64,000 nucleotides of DNA, from NCBI GenBank assembly GCA_964034945.1, contig OZ035960.1, positions 86,366,148 to 86,430,147 on the forward strand, written 5' to 3'. The number at the start of each line of letters is the position of its first letter. Within the stretch, counting starts at the first letter, position 1. Under the pieces are notes generated by a model. That model saw only the letters and a program-made list of their open reading frames with translations, ran no database searches and was not told the DNA's origin. Shown here one piece after another: positions 21,550 to 33,394 of the stretch. Position numbers and translations under genes: made by a program. The DNA is from Chrysopilus asiliformis (Eukaryota > Arthropoda > Insecta > Diptera > Rhagionidae).

Positions 21550-23792
21550 CAAACCGGTTGACAAATTCAGAAATCATCGCTGCTACCACTCCTCAATTAA
21601 GGGTTGTTAGATTGGGGCGTATTGCACGCCAATATTTACAATATGGACCACTGATGCCAACTGTGACAATTTACCGTCATTTTGACGTTTTAGTAACTAA
21701 AAAGTTTAAAAAAAATACAATTCTTATTACCGAACAAAAATTTATTTCAACTTACAACAATTTAAACGAAACGACAATACTAAATTCCTTAATATTTTAA
21801 TTGTTGGAACGATGGCAAAACATACCTAAGGCATATCCGCTATAAATGGTTTTTAAATGGAAATCTAACTAGTGTCAAAATATGAGAGCTCTACTCGCCA
21901 GCAAAGTTACAATGGGTTTACGCACTTTGCTTGACGCATTTTTTTCGTTACTAATGCGTACTGTTTGCATTAAAATATTGGCGGTGTCCGATTCATTTTC
22001 GATTTTCGTCAACAGATGGTGTTGATCAACTTTTAGTAAGATATCCCAGAGTCCTTCAAATAAGTTTTAAGGGAGATTTTATATTTTTTGTAGCCCGACT
22101 CCTGCCAATTCTTTAAATGAGTCAAAATATTCTGCATTTAATCTATTCGATTTCTCAATTGTTTACTCGAAATTGGCCTCACACTTTTTGATGTAGTTTG
22201 ATAACGGATTAAGATATTGAAATTTTCTCGAAATCGAATCATCGTATCATAATCGCTCCATATATCAAAATCCAATCGGACCACTAATTCCGCCGTGTGT
22301 CATAGAAATGATTTTTTAACATAAAATTTTTTTGTCCGCATATAGACTATTCGACAATTGGCTCCTAACGATTATAACTTTTCTTAAGTAAAGTTTTTTT
22401 TTTAGCAAACTCCAATTATTTAATCTTATGAAACGCGCATAACATTTTAATCTCTGATAAATGAGTAAACGTAGATAAAGTTGATGTATTTACACTGACG
22501 GGAATTTATTTAATCCTTTTTAAATCGACATCTGTAGATTAAATGTTGTGATGAAAAATAACTATACGAATTTCATTTGTTCATACTTAAAGTTAATCCT
22601 TATTAGGAGCTCTTTTAAATCAATTCTTCGTGCTTCTTTATTCAATTTTTAATTAACATCGTATAAAAGGATTTTCTGATTGTCCACAAGCATAACAAGA
22701 TTGACAAAGTATTTCACTTACTAAGCAAACCGAACAATCAAATAACCTGATTGCCATGCCGTTGCCACTGCTTTCATTATTATGGAATTAATATAAGGGA
22801 ATTACCATTATTGATACCATCATCACTTCACACTTCCTCCCCCGTCATCAATATCGGATAATCAAGCAAATACTACATATACAGCAAGTACGCATCAGTA
22901 TCGCAGCTAATGTACCTATAGGTAATACACAAATTCCTATAACATCACAACATTCGTTGCCTTGTTGAGAATGTTTATATTGCCCTTAATAAAGCGTATT
23001 AAGGTTTAACAAACACCCTCTATGATATTCCAATAACCGCCAGGGGTGGTCTACTCTTTTACAACACACACACACAAACACATCGTCTTGGGACTCTATG
23101 CGTTTCTGTTTTCTTTCTGTTGTCATTGTAGGGGGAATCATTACTCTTTTGCTGGAATCCTATTCGTGGTAGAGTGCAGTTCTGGATTGTAAATTCACCC
23201 CCGCGGTAGAGGTTTTCGAAGGGCAGTTTGTGGGAAGCGGTCCAAGGAATGGGGGTGACATTGCTTGGTTATTTGAAAATATGTTTTTCTTATATGCTTG
23301 ACGTACGAGATATTCGAACAACGTAATTTTCCAGGAAATAGGAAAAATTGCCGCTTGGGGGCGACATAAGCGCACAATAAAGACCTTGTATATTTTCCAT
23401 CAGTAAAGGCGGGGGCTAACAGTATTTGTGGTAAAGTACACAATAAGCTTATTAAGAAGGGAAAAAAAGCAGTAAGAGGAAATTTATTGACATCCTTAGT
23501 ACATTGTTTTCTTTTTATTATTGTTAACCACTTGCAGCGCTCCCATGTAATTGATGTGTTTGCATGATAATGTTTTCAATACAAATAAAATTATCGTAGA
23601 CCTTATAAATAGGTCGTTATTTTTATTTTTCGGCGACATGCGTTTAATTATATCAATTTAGATTCTATTTAAGTCTTAGCATTTTGAAATAATATGAAAA
23701 TCTTTATATTTTTGGATATGCAGCTAGTTAATGTTTCAAGAATATAAATAGTTTAGCTGTTGCAAATTCTAGTAATTATTGTAGGATGGAAG
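21550..23792. other. AT-rich DNA; single arm of a foldback family and a Helentron relic
   Basis: At 22050-22220 lies a single copy of the arm sequence that is inverted at 23793-24540 (AGCCCGACTCCTGCCAATTC, GATGTAGTTTGATAACGG). It is followed at 22255-22400 by a diverged Helentron relic (CATATATCAAAATCCAATCGG). At 23160-23440 two overlapping minus-strand ORFs lack support. No gene. Confidence 0.45.
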
Positions 23793-24540
23793 GGGCTAGG
23801 AGGTCATGTAGTATCTTAAATGAAAGTACACCCCAAAAATATATAACATGATGGGTTTACCTACCCCCAACCTTCGATTTTCACCCTCCTGAAAAGAGTC
23901 TAATTCTTGATGGCGAAGGGAGCGGAATTTTTTTCTAAATTTTTTTAAATAAAAACTGTCTCCATTCTATAATGGAAACAATTGCTGTAATATCTCAATC
24001 CGTTCTCAAACCACATCAAAAAGTGTGAGGACACTTTCGAGCAAACAATCGAAAAAGCGAATACATTAAATGCAGAATATGTTGAACAATTTAAAAAATT
24101 GACAAGAGTTCGGTTTCAAAAAATATAAAAACTCCCTTAAAACTTATTTGAAGGGTTCCGAGAGTCCTTAAACACTTTAGGCCCCGCGAACTCTCCAGCT
24201 CAAACATCCCCCCCCCCCCCCGACGCTCCTCCAACTGATTGTTTTTTGGACTCCCGGAGTCCTTTAAATAAGTTTTAAGTGAGTTTTTATATTTTTTGGA
24301 GCCCGACTCCTGCCAATTCTTTAAATGAGTCAAAATATTCTGCATTAAATCTATTCGATTTCTCGATTGTTTGCTCGAACCTGTCCTCATACTTTTTGAT
24401 GTAGTTTGATAACGGATTAAGATATTGCATGGAAATCCATTGTAGAATGGGGACAAATAAGGGGCGGTTAACCCATCATGCTATAAAACATTTTTTTGGA
24501 ATCTATTTTCATTTAAGATGCTACATGCCCTCCTACCTCC
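23793..24540. mobile_element. large imperfect foldback, about 750 bp
   Basis: GGCTAGGAGGTCATGTAG at the left is answered by CTACATGCCCTCCTACC at the right. Inside, CATGATGGGTT pairs with AACCCATCATG, CCATTCTATAATGG with CCATTGTAGAATGG, and AATATCTCAATCCG with CGGATTAAGATATT. Arms are about 370 bp and diverged. A poly-C run (24209-24220) lies near the centre. The 121-residue minus-strand ORF spans the two arms and is not supported as a gene. Confidence 0.7.
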
Positions 24541-24714
24541 TTTCAAAAAAAAGTTCCATGCAATTTTTGAGCTGTCCCAGAGGGGGGAGCGAGCTCGAGC
24601 AACGACTAAAAAAGGCAATTTCGGATAGGGACCTCATATACACAACAAATATGTAGCGGCATTGTGGCTAAACTGAACATTAGCCCAGCAACTATAAAAA
24701 ACCATGATTGAATA

Positions 24715-25271
24715 TATCGGGTCTTTCAATAAGGACATAACAGTTTTGTATTTAAATAAAACAAAGAATAATTGAGATATCGGGCTGAAATTTATTCCTG
24801 GTGTAGTAGAGATGTTACATTAAGTATGAAATTCGATATCGTTCATATGGCCACCGCGAGCATGTTTGCACTGATTGATTCTTTGGAGCCAATTTTCCAC
24901 CACTCTTCCACACATATCGGCCGGAACGTTGGCAATTTCGCGTTCGATATTGTTCCTGAGCTCCTCTAACGTTGTTGACTGGTTGGCATAAACCAACGAC
25001 TTAACATAACCCCATAAAAAGAAATCCAACGGCGTTAAATCGCATGAGCGAGGTGGCCATTCGACCGGACCATTTCTCGAGATTACCGAATTTCTCTTTC
25101 AATAGATCAATTGTTTGACCAGCTGTGTGGCAAGTAAACCTAAAAAAAACTTTAAAAATAAAAAATGTGAACCTTGACTGACGTTTTAGCATTGCCAGAT
25201 CATAAAAAAAGTTTTAGGTTGCGTTTTTATTAAAATACAAAATTGTTATGTCCTTATTGAAAGACCCTTTA
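24715..25271 (-). mobile_element. Tc1/mariner deletion derivative, 553 bp, copy 2
   Basis: TA, then TCGGGTCTTTCAATAAGGAC at 24717, and at the other end GTCCTTATTGAAAGACCCTT, TA. The same 553-bp length and the same internal deletion as copy 1 show both derive from one deleted progenitor. Orientation is reversed relative to copy 1. The fragment encodes the transposase C-terminus on the minus strand. Confidence 0.92.
24817..25070 (-). pseudogene. Tc1/mariner transposase C-terminal fragment
   Basis: An open minus-strand reading of about 70 residues contains MDFFLWGYVKSLVYANQS, TTLEELRNNIEREIANVP and a terminal RGGHMNDIEFHT before the stop. The premature stop present in copy 1 is absent here, so copy 1 mutated after the two copies separated. 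The frame starts within the deleted protein, so this is not a functional gene. Confidence 0.78.
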
Positions 25272-25439
25272 GTTGCTCTAAAATTGCTCATGCCGAGAAT
25301 TTGTGTTCCACTGGGTTTTTTTTTATTACTCGAAAAAGAGTTGCGTGTCGAGTAAAAAAGTGCTTTGTGTGCGAGCATTAAAATAGCAGTTTTCAAACAT
25401 TTTTGTGATCTATCGAACGTATTCAGATTTGAATTGCTC

Positions 25440-25850
25440 TTTTGATGTTAATGTAAGCAACACTGCATAGGAACTATATTTCCAAATACTTTCCTTAAGT
25501 GACGAAATTCAGATTTTATGACATCCCCATAAAATTTCGTTTTGAATCAACCATAAAATGAGCTGACCGACAAAAATTAAATTCGATTCAATTTTTACGA
25601 CAACAATGTTGGTCGGGTTGATTGTACATAGAAGGATAGGATGTTAGGAGTTTAAAATCTGAAATGTCCCCGTAAATGTTGTGTCGGGCCAATTGTGTTT
25701 TGCGCTTTAAGCGTCTCATTGTCAAAATCGAATGAAAATCAGATGACGTTTAGAACAACAAAGTGTGCGGAGTTGTATTTGGAGCACAACTTTGTCGCCG
25801 TAAGCTGTTGGCGTAAATGTTATGTCGGACCAATTGTATTCCGGACTTAA
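25440..25850 (+). mobile_element. AGGCCGGAATAC-family MITE, left end lost
   Basis: It ends GTAAATGTTATGTCGGACC, AATTGTATTCCGGACT and TAA, matching the inverted end of the family at 46413-47516. Internal ATGACATCCCCATAAAATTTC and GCAACACTGCATAGGAACTAT are shared with that locus and with 29500-29790. An internal second end-like segment (CGTAAATGTTGTGTCGGGCC) lies at 25673-25700. The left terminus is not recognisable. Confidence 0.6.
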
Positions 25851-28253
25851 GGCTAACAAAATCGTATCGAATCCAAAATGGAATATTATTTCATTTAGTG
25901 CAGAAGAATATTATTTGGTCAAAAATGTATTAGGGAAGCGTCATCCCAAAATTAATTTTAATTTGGTTTATGCTTTTGTTTTTTTATGACATGTTCGACT
26001 CCCAAGTAGAGGTGCTGAAGATCTGCTCAACAATACCTTGCTCTACTCTGCAACAGTGCTTGCTCTGAATCTGCTAGTTGAAAACGCCATTAGTATTTTC
26101 TAAGTGAAAGCTTTTTATGTATAAAACACCCTTTTTTGTGTGAACATGGGAAAAAATAGTTTTTGATGCAGTCTTCATATTATAATTAGTGCAATCATAT
26201 TCTTGAGATAAATATAATATCCTTGCTACAGCCAAAATTTTTTTTTGTCCCAGCTTGACAAATGAGTTAAAATTAGGGGTGATAACTGAGGGTTTTAAAT
26301 ATAACGTTGGTAATTTCTTTTATCAGAAAGCTTTATCAGAAAGATAGAACATTATATTTTTACAATGAAAACAAATAACAATGAAGAAAGGCGAACTTGC
26401 TATTGGCTGGCATTTAGGTGTTTAAAAGTGAAGAAATTAATAGAATTGATCAAAGTTTTGATAAAATGATAAATTGGGCATAATAGAAAGTTTATAGAAA
26501 AATTTCCATCTACCATATATTCTGTAGTACGAACGGAGTCAATTCAATGAAGAGCCTCGGTATTATTATGTTCAAAATATCAATTGATTTTCGATTTAAA
26601 TTTAGAAATTGGTGATGAACAATCGCATTTTTATGTTTCCAATTGCAAAGTTGACACCAAAACAAGCAGAACGCCTTCTTTATACAAAACAAATCATCTG
26701 CTTGGGTTGAAAGATAAAAGAGAATAAAAACGGAGCATCTGTTCTACAGACTAAACTCCCACAAAAACTTTTCAAATATTTTTCAATGATTCGCTTGAAT
26801 AGAATGCCCACATTCTATCATTAATTATGGCTAGTGTTACAACGACTTTGCGCCAATATAATTGAAGTTAAAAAAAAACAAGTGATCCTTCTCCAGAACC
26901 ACAACCTCTCCAAGTGACCATGCGAGAAATTGTCCTTTTCAGAAAAAAGGACCCGTGCGGTCAATGCGGGTTCATAAAAAAAATCCAAAAAACACATTTT
27001 AACTCCTGCTGATTCAAAATACCGACTACTATGACTTTGTCGCCGGTCGAAATTGCTATCCATATGCTAAATAATATGTTTCTAAAAGGTCAATCCCTGA
27101 CAGTGTGGCCTGTCGCAAGGTAAAAAATCTGATAATAAACAACTTAAAGAAAAAAAAAACTGAGAACAGATTGTTTTTTTTTTTGGATGAATGGTTAACA
27201 CCTCAATTACATTCCTTTTAGTTTCTGAAATAACGACTGAAACGACTGGATAAAGACTATTTTCCGAACAATCGTATTTAGTCATAGATACTTGCATCTG
27301 CCTATTGAGCACAAATCTCCTCTCCCACCCACAGTCCTTATTTGCTAAACAACACTGAAGTCAAATTTCAGTGCAACATAATTTAAAGGATTCCCTCTAT
27401 TGTCACTCGCAAACAATCATAAAATAAGTCAAAAACTCAAATTGAGTAATTCCAGTTAAAAGGACAAATAGGGACAGACTCCCTAAACCAAGTCCTTAAT
27501 TTCATATTGCCTTTCCTTATTTTTATTGCTGTGCTGTACGGAGAAAATGCATTGGAATTGTTTCGTTATTTCTGGACATTAGGCAAGGACATACAATTTT
27601 AAAGGCAATAGAAATTTTATTGTGTGATTTATGGTTAGAAGGCAGATAATATTAGGTAAATACTGATTTCATTTGAGTTGAGAAACTGCTTAAAAGTAAC
27701 TTTACTTCTTATTTGTGTATTAACTTGTAAATCATACACGTTGTAAAACGAAGCGTTTCTAAAGTTAGAAAAGCAACAAGAGACCATTTATTATGCGATA
27801 TTTTTATTACGAGAGGTGAGAAACATTGAAAACTTATTGCACGTTAACTTTAAATCCATATAGGCAGCACTTCTATACTTTTATAGCTTGGACGTTGCAT
27901 AAACTGAGCATAAAAAAATTCAAAACCAACGATTTTAATTTTTTTTACATTTAAGTTTTCATCTTTCAATTTGAATTGACAAAGATTTATTCGTACAACC
28001 ACCGAGTGTGTTTATTAATATTTCCTTACAAGCAATATAAAAAAGTATTCGAAAGTACTTGTGTATAAGTAAAAATTGTACTCCATATCGATATTTTGAT
28101 TAAACGATGGTTTTGAACTTATTAGTTTTATAAGGATCCCTTTCTGATAAACCGTTATTTCGTTACGAAGATAGTCAAACTCAAGTAATTTGGACTGAAC
28201 TTCGGCCTTTGTCTTAACCTTCGGCCTTTTTCTTAACCTTCGGCCGAAGCCGA
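25851..28253. other. AT-rich DNA, no gene supported; one foldback arm
   Basis: At 26150-26260 there is one arm of the foldback family found at 62031-62297 (TTTTTGATGCAGTCTTCATA, GAGATAAATATAATATCC). Minus-strand ORFs at 26510-27312 have no recognisable domain. At 28198-28256 CTTCGGCC/GGCCGAAG motifs recur as near 246-365. Confidence 0.4.
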
Positions 28254-28261
28254 AAGCTTGA

Positions 28262-29357
28262 TTTACAATCAGGGTTCCCACCCCAAAAGTGAAAAGCGGA
28301 GTGTTACTGATCGAAAAATAGTAGTGTCAGAGGGATTTCAGTAGTGTCAACTTTTTTAACAGTCATTTAGAGTTTTATTGAGACATGTTTTATTGCATAT
28401 CATATCAGTACATTTTTAAATTAATACAAAAATGATTTTTTTTTAAATTAAAATTAACCCTCTAGCCGGAATGCCCGCTTCAGGGAATTCGCTTGTTTAT
28501 AACGGGTAACAATTTTAATCGCCGGAACGTGTTACACTGATTTTTGTAAAGGTAGAAATAGATGCTGCGATGGTCAGTACAATCGTCGGGCCGATTTGCG
28601 GTCGCATGCGATAATTGTATAGTGTGTGCGCACGAAATGACGGTTGGGCCCGATATCGCACGGTCGTACGTAGCTGAGTCAAAACCTGCGATCGCATGCG
28701 ACAGATTGTATCGATTGTAGTCTGCCATGCGACCGTCGATACGATATTATTTCACAACTGTCCTGTGGTGTTCGAGTGATATTTGCTAGTAAAAACTGAT
28801 TATTCGATCAAATCGCAAGTAAATCGTATCGTGTGTGTGCTGCATACAACCGTCGACCCGATATCGGTCCAACACAAGTCGGTACGACCATCGCAGCATC
28901 TATTTCTACCTTTAGTTATCGCTTTACATGCTGGAAAAAATTTAGCCCTGTACGTTGTCTTGGTTACGGTCTGTCGCAAGTTGAAAGTCATATTTTGGTG
29001 AAATTTTTGGTGAAATATTCCGGTTAGAGGGTTAAAGGACGGAATTAAGTATTATATGTCCCTTTTGTTCAAGAATTGAGTGCGTTTAGTCAGTCACTTT
29101 TTCATAGGGAATGCCTAAAGTACTTAAATATTTTAGATAAAGAGTCTGAATGATTACATATTACATATTTTTTAATTTTCCCCAGATAAATGAACTTTTC
29201 AAATCTAGAAATTAACTTTCTTTGTAGCACGTTTTTTATATGGCGAAAAAGGTAGTGTTTTGAGTTTTTCAGTAGTGTAAGTAGTGTTAGGTCAAATTAT
29301 CTCGAAATAGTAGTGTAAAACTACGATAGTAGTGTAAACGGGATCCCTGTTTACAAT
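28262..29357. mobile_element. hAT element, 1080 bp, with perfect 8-bp TSD
   Basis: CAGGGTTCCCACCCC at 28270 and GGGATCCCTG ending at 29349 form the inverted ends. TTTACAAT is present immediately on both sides (28262-28269 and 29350-29357). Subterminal AGTAGTGT/ACACTACT repeats occur near both ends, as is usual for hAT. A piggyBac-like MITE sits inside it. No transposase ORF was seen. Confidence 0.9.
28454..29035. mobile_element. piggyBac-like MITE, 574 bp, TTAA-flanked
   Basis: TTAA then CCCTCTAGCCGGAAT at 28458, and ATTCCGGTTAGAGGG then TTAA at the right. An inner inverted pair, AAGGTAGAAATAGATGCTGC at about 28548 and GCAGCATCTATTTCTACCTT at about 28896, makes most of the element a loose palindrome. 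It is GC-richer than its surroundings. The overlapping ORFs on both strands are consequences of that composition. Confidence 0.87.
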
Positions 29358-29496
29358 GCAGCAGCAACAGCAACCGCATCAGCAACGTCACGGAGAAAGT
29401 GTTTTGATTGGTCGAGAATCGACTCTGGACCAACCAAACACTTTCTCCGTGACGTTGCTGTTGCTGCTGCATTGTAAATCAAGCTTAAGGTTTGTA

Positions 29497-29790
29497 TAAA
29501 GGCCGAAATACAATTGGCCCGACACAACATTTACGGCGACAATGTCGCATTGCATATACAATTGCGCACACTTTGTTGTTCTAAACGTCATTTGTTTTTC
29601 GGACGGTGGGCCACATATAATAGTTTTTGTTACCCATTTTCATACATAATAGGAATGTGAATGTAAGCAACACAGCATACGAACTATATATCCTAATACT
29701 TTCTTTAACTGACGAAATTTAGATTTTATGACGTCCCCATAAGATTTCATTTTGAATCAAGCGAGCTGGACAAAAGTTAAAGTGACAATT
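29497..29790 (+). mobile_element. AGGCCGGAATAC-family MITE, right end lost
   Basis: TAA is followed by AGGCCGAAATACAATTGGCC and CGACACAACATTTACGGCGA, the left terminus of the family at 46413. Internal segments GTAAGCAACACAGCATACG and ATGACGTCCCCATAAG agree. The element stops after GAGCTGGACAAAAGTT, so the right TIR is missing. Confidence 0.65.
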
Positions 29791-30159
29791 TTAGTTTTTA
29801 CAGCGCGTAAACCTATGTGGGAGCTGACAACGATATGTATTTCAACTTATTTACTACTTGCTTATCTCTACTTAAATCTGCTTTGATGCACACTGAAATA
29901 CTAATTTAAAGGTATTTTAAAAATTCTGGATGCTTACCAATGCGGTGCGCGCCTGCACTAATAATTTAAGGAAGAGCGTACAAGTGGTTACAACATTCGA
30001 ATAACACCTCTTCCTATTATGTTCCTCATTTTATTTTAACATTAACAGTAAGATTTCAACAATAATGGTTCAGTAGTTTTAGTTTTCTAACAAAAAAAAG
30101 AGTAAACAAAGAATATCTTTCAAAAAACTCACATCAAAAACCAAGTGCGTAATGTCAAC
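29791..30159. other. AT-rich DNA, no gene seen
   Basis: Nothing recognised between the truncated MITE and Helentron copy G. Confidence 0.4.
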
Positions 30160-30757
30160 AAAAACATAACAAAGGCTATAATTGCCAATCTAGCAATTAT
30201 TGAAAACCCGTATGGTGATATTCGTATCAAAATTCGAACAGTTGTACCAAAATTCCACTTTGAAGTCAAACTTTCCAATAAGATTTTTTAAAATTTATTC
30301 CAATCGGATTTTGATGTATGGAAGTTTTATGTAGAATCATATCCTAAATAACTTTTGTCCTTGGACTTTTTTGATGAGATGCACCGTTTTTGCGATATTT
30401 ACAAAAACGTTTTCGTTCGTATGGGTGCACCCCCACCTAATGGTCCATTTTTGCCCATTAACGAACTTAGCCTCGCATTTTACAAAAAACGGATCTGTGC
30501 AAAATTTTAAGTCTCTAGCTCAATCCGTGCGCCCGCAATCCGCGCCACAGACGGACGGACAGACGGACGGACAGACGGACGGGCAGACGGACAGACGGAC
30601 AGACGGACAGACGGACGGACATGCAAAATCAATTTTTTTTTATCATTCTAAACACACTGGTGTAATTCATTTTTGTGTGTGATAATGGGATCTTGCCGTT
30701 ACAAACGGTAAGGCAAAGTTAATATACCCTTTGGTATACATACCATACGGGTATAAA
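30160..30757 (-). mobile_element. complete Helentron copy G
   Basis: On the plus strand: AAAACATAACAAAGGC, hairpin region TTGCCAATCTAGCAA, CCCGTATGGTGATATTCG, GGATTTTGATGTATGG, a long GGAC/AGAC tract at 30550-30622, and TACCATACGGGTATAAAAA. On the minus strand its 5' T-tract directly follows the 3' end (CTTTCTTATGTTTT) of the older copy at 30758-31110, a head-to-tail arrangement. Confidence 0.82.
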
Positions 30758-31112
30758 AAACATAAGAAAGCTCCAATTGCCAGGGGCCAATCGTCAAATA
30801 CTCTATATGATGACAGACAACATGTTTATTTACAGAATCCATTTGTATAAGAGAGGGGGTCCGATTGAATTTGGATTCACCGTTTTCGAGGAAATTGCGA
30901 AAAAACTGTTTCGTTTGAATGGGGAAGGAGTTGTCCAATTTTGCGCGTTCAAGAACTTAGCCGAGCCGTTTACGAGAAACGTAACTATACAAAGTTTTAA
31001 GTCTCTAGCTCAATACTTTCGAAAGTTATGGTGTTCATGGGCAGACAGATGGACGGACATGCGGAAATTAAAATCTTTTGCCATTTTGGCAAATTTAAGT
31101 TTGGTTTCATAA
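30758..31112 (-). mobile_element. diverged Helentron, subfamily of the 6331-7495 copy
   Basis: CATAAGAAAGCTCCAATTGCC, then CAAATACTCTATATGATGAC, GGTCCGATTGAATTTGG, CTTAGCCGAGCCGTTTACG, TCTCTAGCTCAATACTTTCG and a short GCAGACAGATGGACGGACATGC tract retain the family order. The 5' end is lost after about 31100. The 111-residue ORF across it is not a gene. Confidence 0.65.
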
Positions 31113-33114
31113 AAAAAATCTTTGATTCCTGTGCATGACACGCGTTTGAGTCATGAGGAAGGCACTTTTCTGTTTATTAGATTGCAATTTATAATAAAAT
31201 GAAAAATAATCAAATGTATCGGCAAGGGGTCACACCTTTTACACCATCTTTTGATGTTATTTTATTTCTTTTGATTTTGTTTTTCTAAGAGCCAATTATT
31301 TCATTTTGTTATTATTCAACTAAATACTGAACGCTACAATAGAAAAATTTTGTAAATAAATTTATATTATTGTTATGACTGTTGGTGTTGTAAAAATAAC
31401 ACAAACCGATTGTAGTAAAGGAACAAAAATAATATATATGTATGTTGTCGTTGGCCGCCGGTCGTCTTCAGACCTCATCATCTCTCAACACATTTATTGT
31501 GTTCGCAAAGTGTGTTGTCCATTAGCCTGTCTAATTCAACCTTTTGTAGCTTAGCCGCCCCCTTGGGGGGTATTAATATCTTTTGCTCTTTTTTCGATCA
31601 CAAACAAAAGAGACACCTTGGATAATTCGTTTTTTATGGACACCTAACTAAAAAATAAAAAAACAAAATGTATACGAAACGAAAAAGTACTCATACACCT
31701 CTAGAAAAAAAAAATTAAAAATAATAACACACAAGGCAACATCAGAAGAAAATAAGCAACTAAACGATCAGAGGCTATCTTTACAAAATTTAGCTTTGTA
31801 TAAATCATATATACGTATGCATATAAGAATATCCATGTTTTATTATGATTTTTCTGTTAGAAATGAAGAGAAGACACAGAAGTGTTCATGAAAACATCAT
31901 TTGTCATCTTTTTATAAAAATTCTCTATTGTGCCTTTGCCATTTTTTCGTTAATGATGTTGAAAAGCAAAATGGTATTCTTCTACAATTTCTTTCAAAGG
32001 GAAAGGCGAATTGAAATTAAATATTAATGGTTTGTACACAAGGGCGAACCATTGGCAATTTATTATATTTAATCGTATATGAGTTGGACAAGTCATAGAT
32101 AACAGTTTTAAAACCTATATGAACCATTGAATCGTCTACGTGCTGTCTCTATTCTAATTCATCGTCAAGGATCGACATTAAAAAAAAATCGAAAATCGAA
32201 TTAGCTATTTGTGATGGGCCCGATGACCATCGATATGTTGATACCTAAGCGTTGAAAAAAAAACACATTCATTCCATTCAAAACATTGATCTGAGGAAAA
32301 TTTTTAATTAATTGATTGAAAATTCCAAAATGATGATGATGGTGATTCCAAGAAAAAAAAACCTGGATGATACTCACAAACTCTGTGCCACAGGTGCGCG
32401 CATGCCAGCCGTGCCTACTCGGTTTAAGGAGCTTTAAATTTAGAAGAGATCCTACAACATCTCACCGAAAGAAACCGATGATAAAAACATGATCAGCGCA
32501 TCGAATACACCCAGTGCGAGTTGATTTAAACGTTTTCAGGAATGCTCTGTGAAAAATCGATCAAACGAAGAAATGGAGATGGTTTACGGACGGATGGGCA
32601 GACGACTATTACAAATTAATTTCCAAGGGTCAAAAACAAAAGCCAGATAGGGACTATCAGTTTAAGTTAAGGGTCTCTCATATATACATCATTTGTGTTG
32701 CGGCTAATTAATTATTATCAGGTATGAAATACGGTTACGCCTTTAGACCGCCCTTTTATGGATCCATTTCGGTTGGTAAATTAAGTGATTGATGAGAGTT
32801 TTATGAAATGCCAGAAGCCTAATCGGTTAATTATAGGTTGCAAAAATTACCCATTAGGCCGCTGCTGCGAGTTGGAAGCACTTTAAGTTAATATTGGTGA
32901 TTATGGGAAATTAAAAAAGAGGTTTAAAAAAATACTTTTAATTGAGATGTGAGTTTTGAACATATTTAATCTAGAATTTGATATGGTTAAATTCGATTGT
33001 GTAATCCGTGAAAAGTTAGCCCGGTTTTCAGGCCGAATTAAATATATTAAAATTCTTTACATTTTTGCTCTTACCGTAAATCGATATATTTTATCGTTAC
33101 CGAGTTATTTCAGA
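31113..33114. other. unique AT-rich DNA, no gene seen
   Basis: No coding region, RNA or repeat was recognised over about 2 kb. ORFs are short and without domain features. Confidence 0.4.
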
Positions 33115-33240
33115 TTTTGTAGAAAAAATATTTGATGTTTTTATGTACATAATTGCATAGCAACCTAAATTGTATATAAGAAATTCATGTGCTATCAAAA
33201 TAATATATTTTAATTTGAGCTTTAGAAAATTGGTAAGTTT
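33115..33240 (+). repeat. about 120-bp direct repeat, first copy
   Basis: GATGTTTTTATGTACATAAT, GCAACCTAAATTGTATATA, ATTCATGTGCTATCAA and ATAATATATTTTAATT recur in the same order and orientation at 34305-34425. The two copies bracket the Helitron-like block, with moderate divergence. Confidence 0.7.
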
Positions 33241-33394
33241 CAAACCTGAACAAAATCAGAATCGTTTTTTAGCCCGCAAAACTGGAGAAAATTGTTAAAT
33301 ATTTAACCAAAAGAGTATCTAAAAATGTCCGAAACCGAGCACAAATTTCTGGTTTTTTCAATGTTTTAGGATTTTTTTTTTGAATTTGTATTTC

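Larger units (their letters stand above)
28254..29486. mobile_element. CAG/CAA-bearing foldback MITE split by a hAT element
   Basis: With the hAT element and one TSD copy removed, AAGCTTGATTTACAATGCAG is inverted as CTGCATTGTAAATCAAGCTT ending at 29486. The arms continue through GCAGCAACAGCAA and GTCACGGAGAAAGTGTTT. The loop lies around GGTCGAGAATCGACTC. Glutamine-rich ORFs here are translations of the CAG/CAA triplets. Confidence 0.72.

Noticed and set aside
24091..24456. 121-residue minus-strand ORF
   Set aside because: Spans the centre and both arms of the foldback at 23793-24540, including a poly-C run; no domain.
28480..29027. Several overlapping ORFs of 60-82 residues
   Set aside because: All lie inside the piggyBac-like MITE, on both strands, with no homology recognised.
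29287..29472. ORF starting MQQQQQRHGES, glutamine-rich
   Set aside because: Translation of CAG/CAA triplets in the arm of a foldback MITE.
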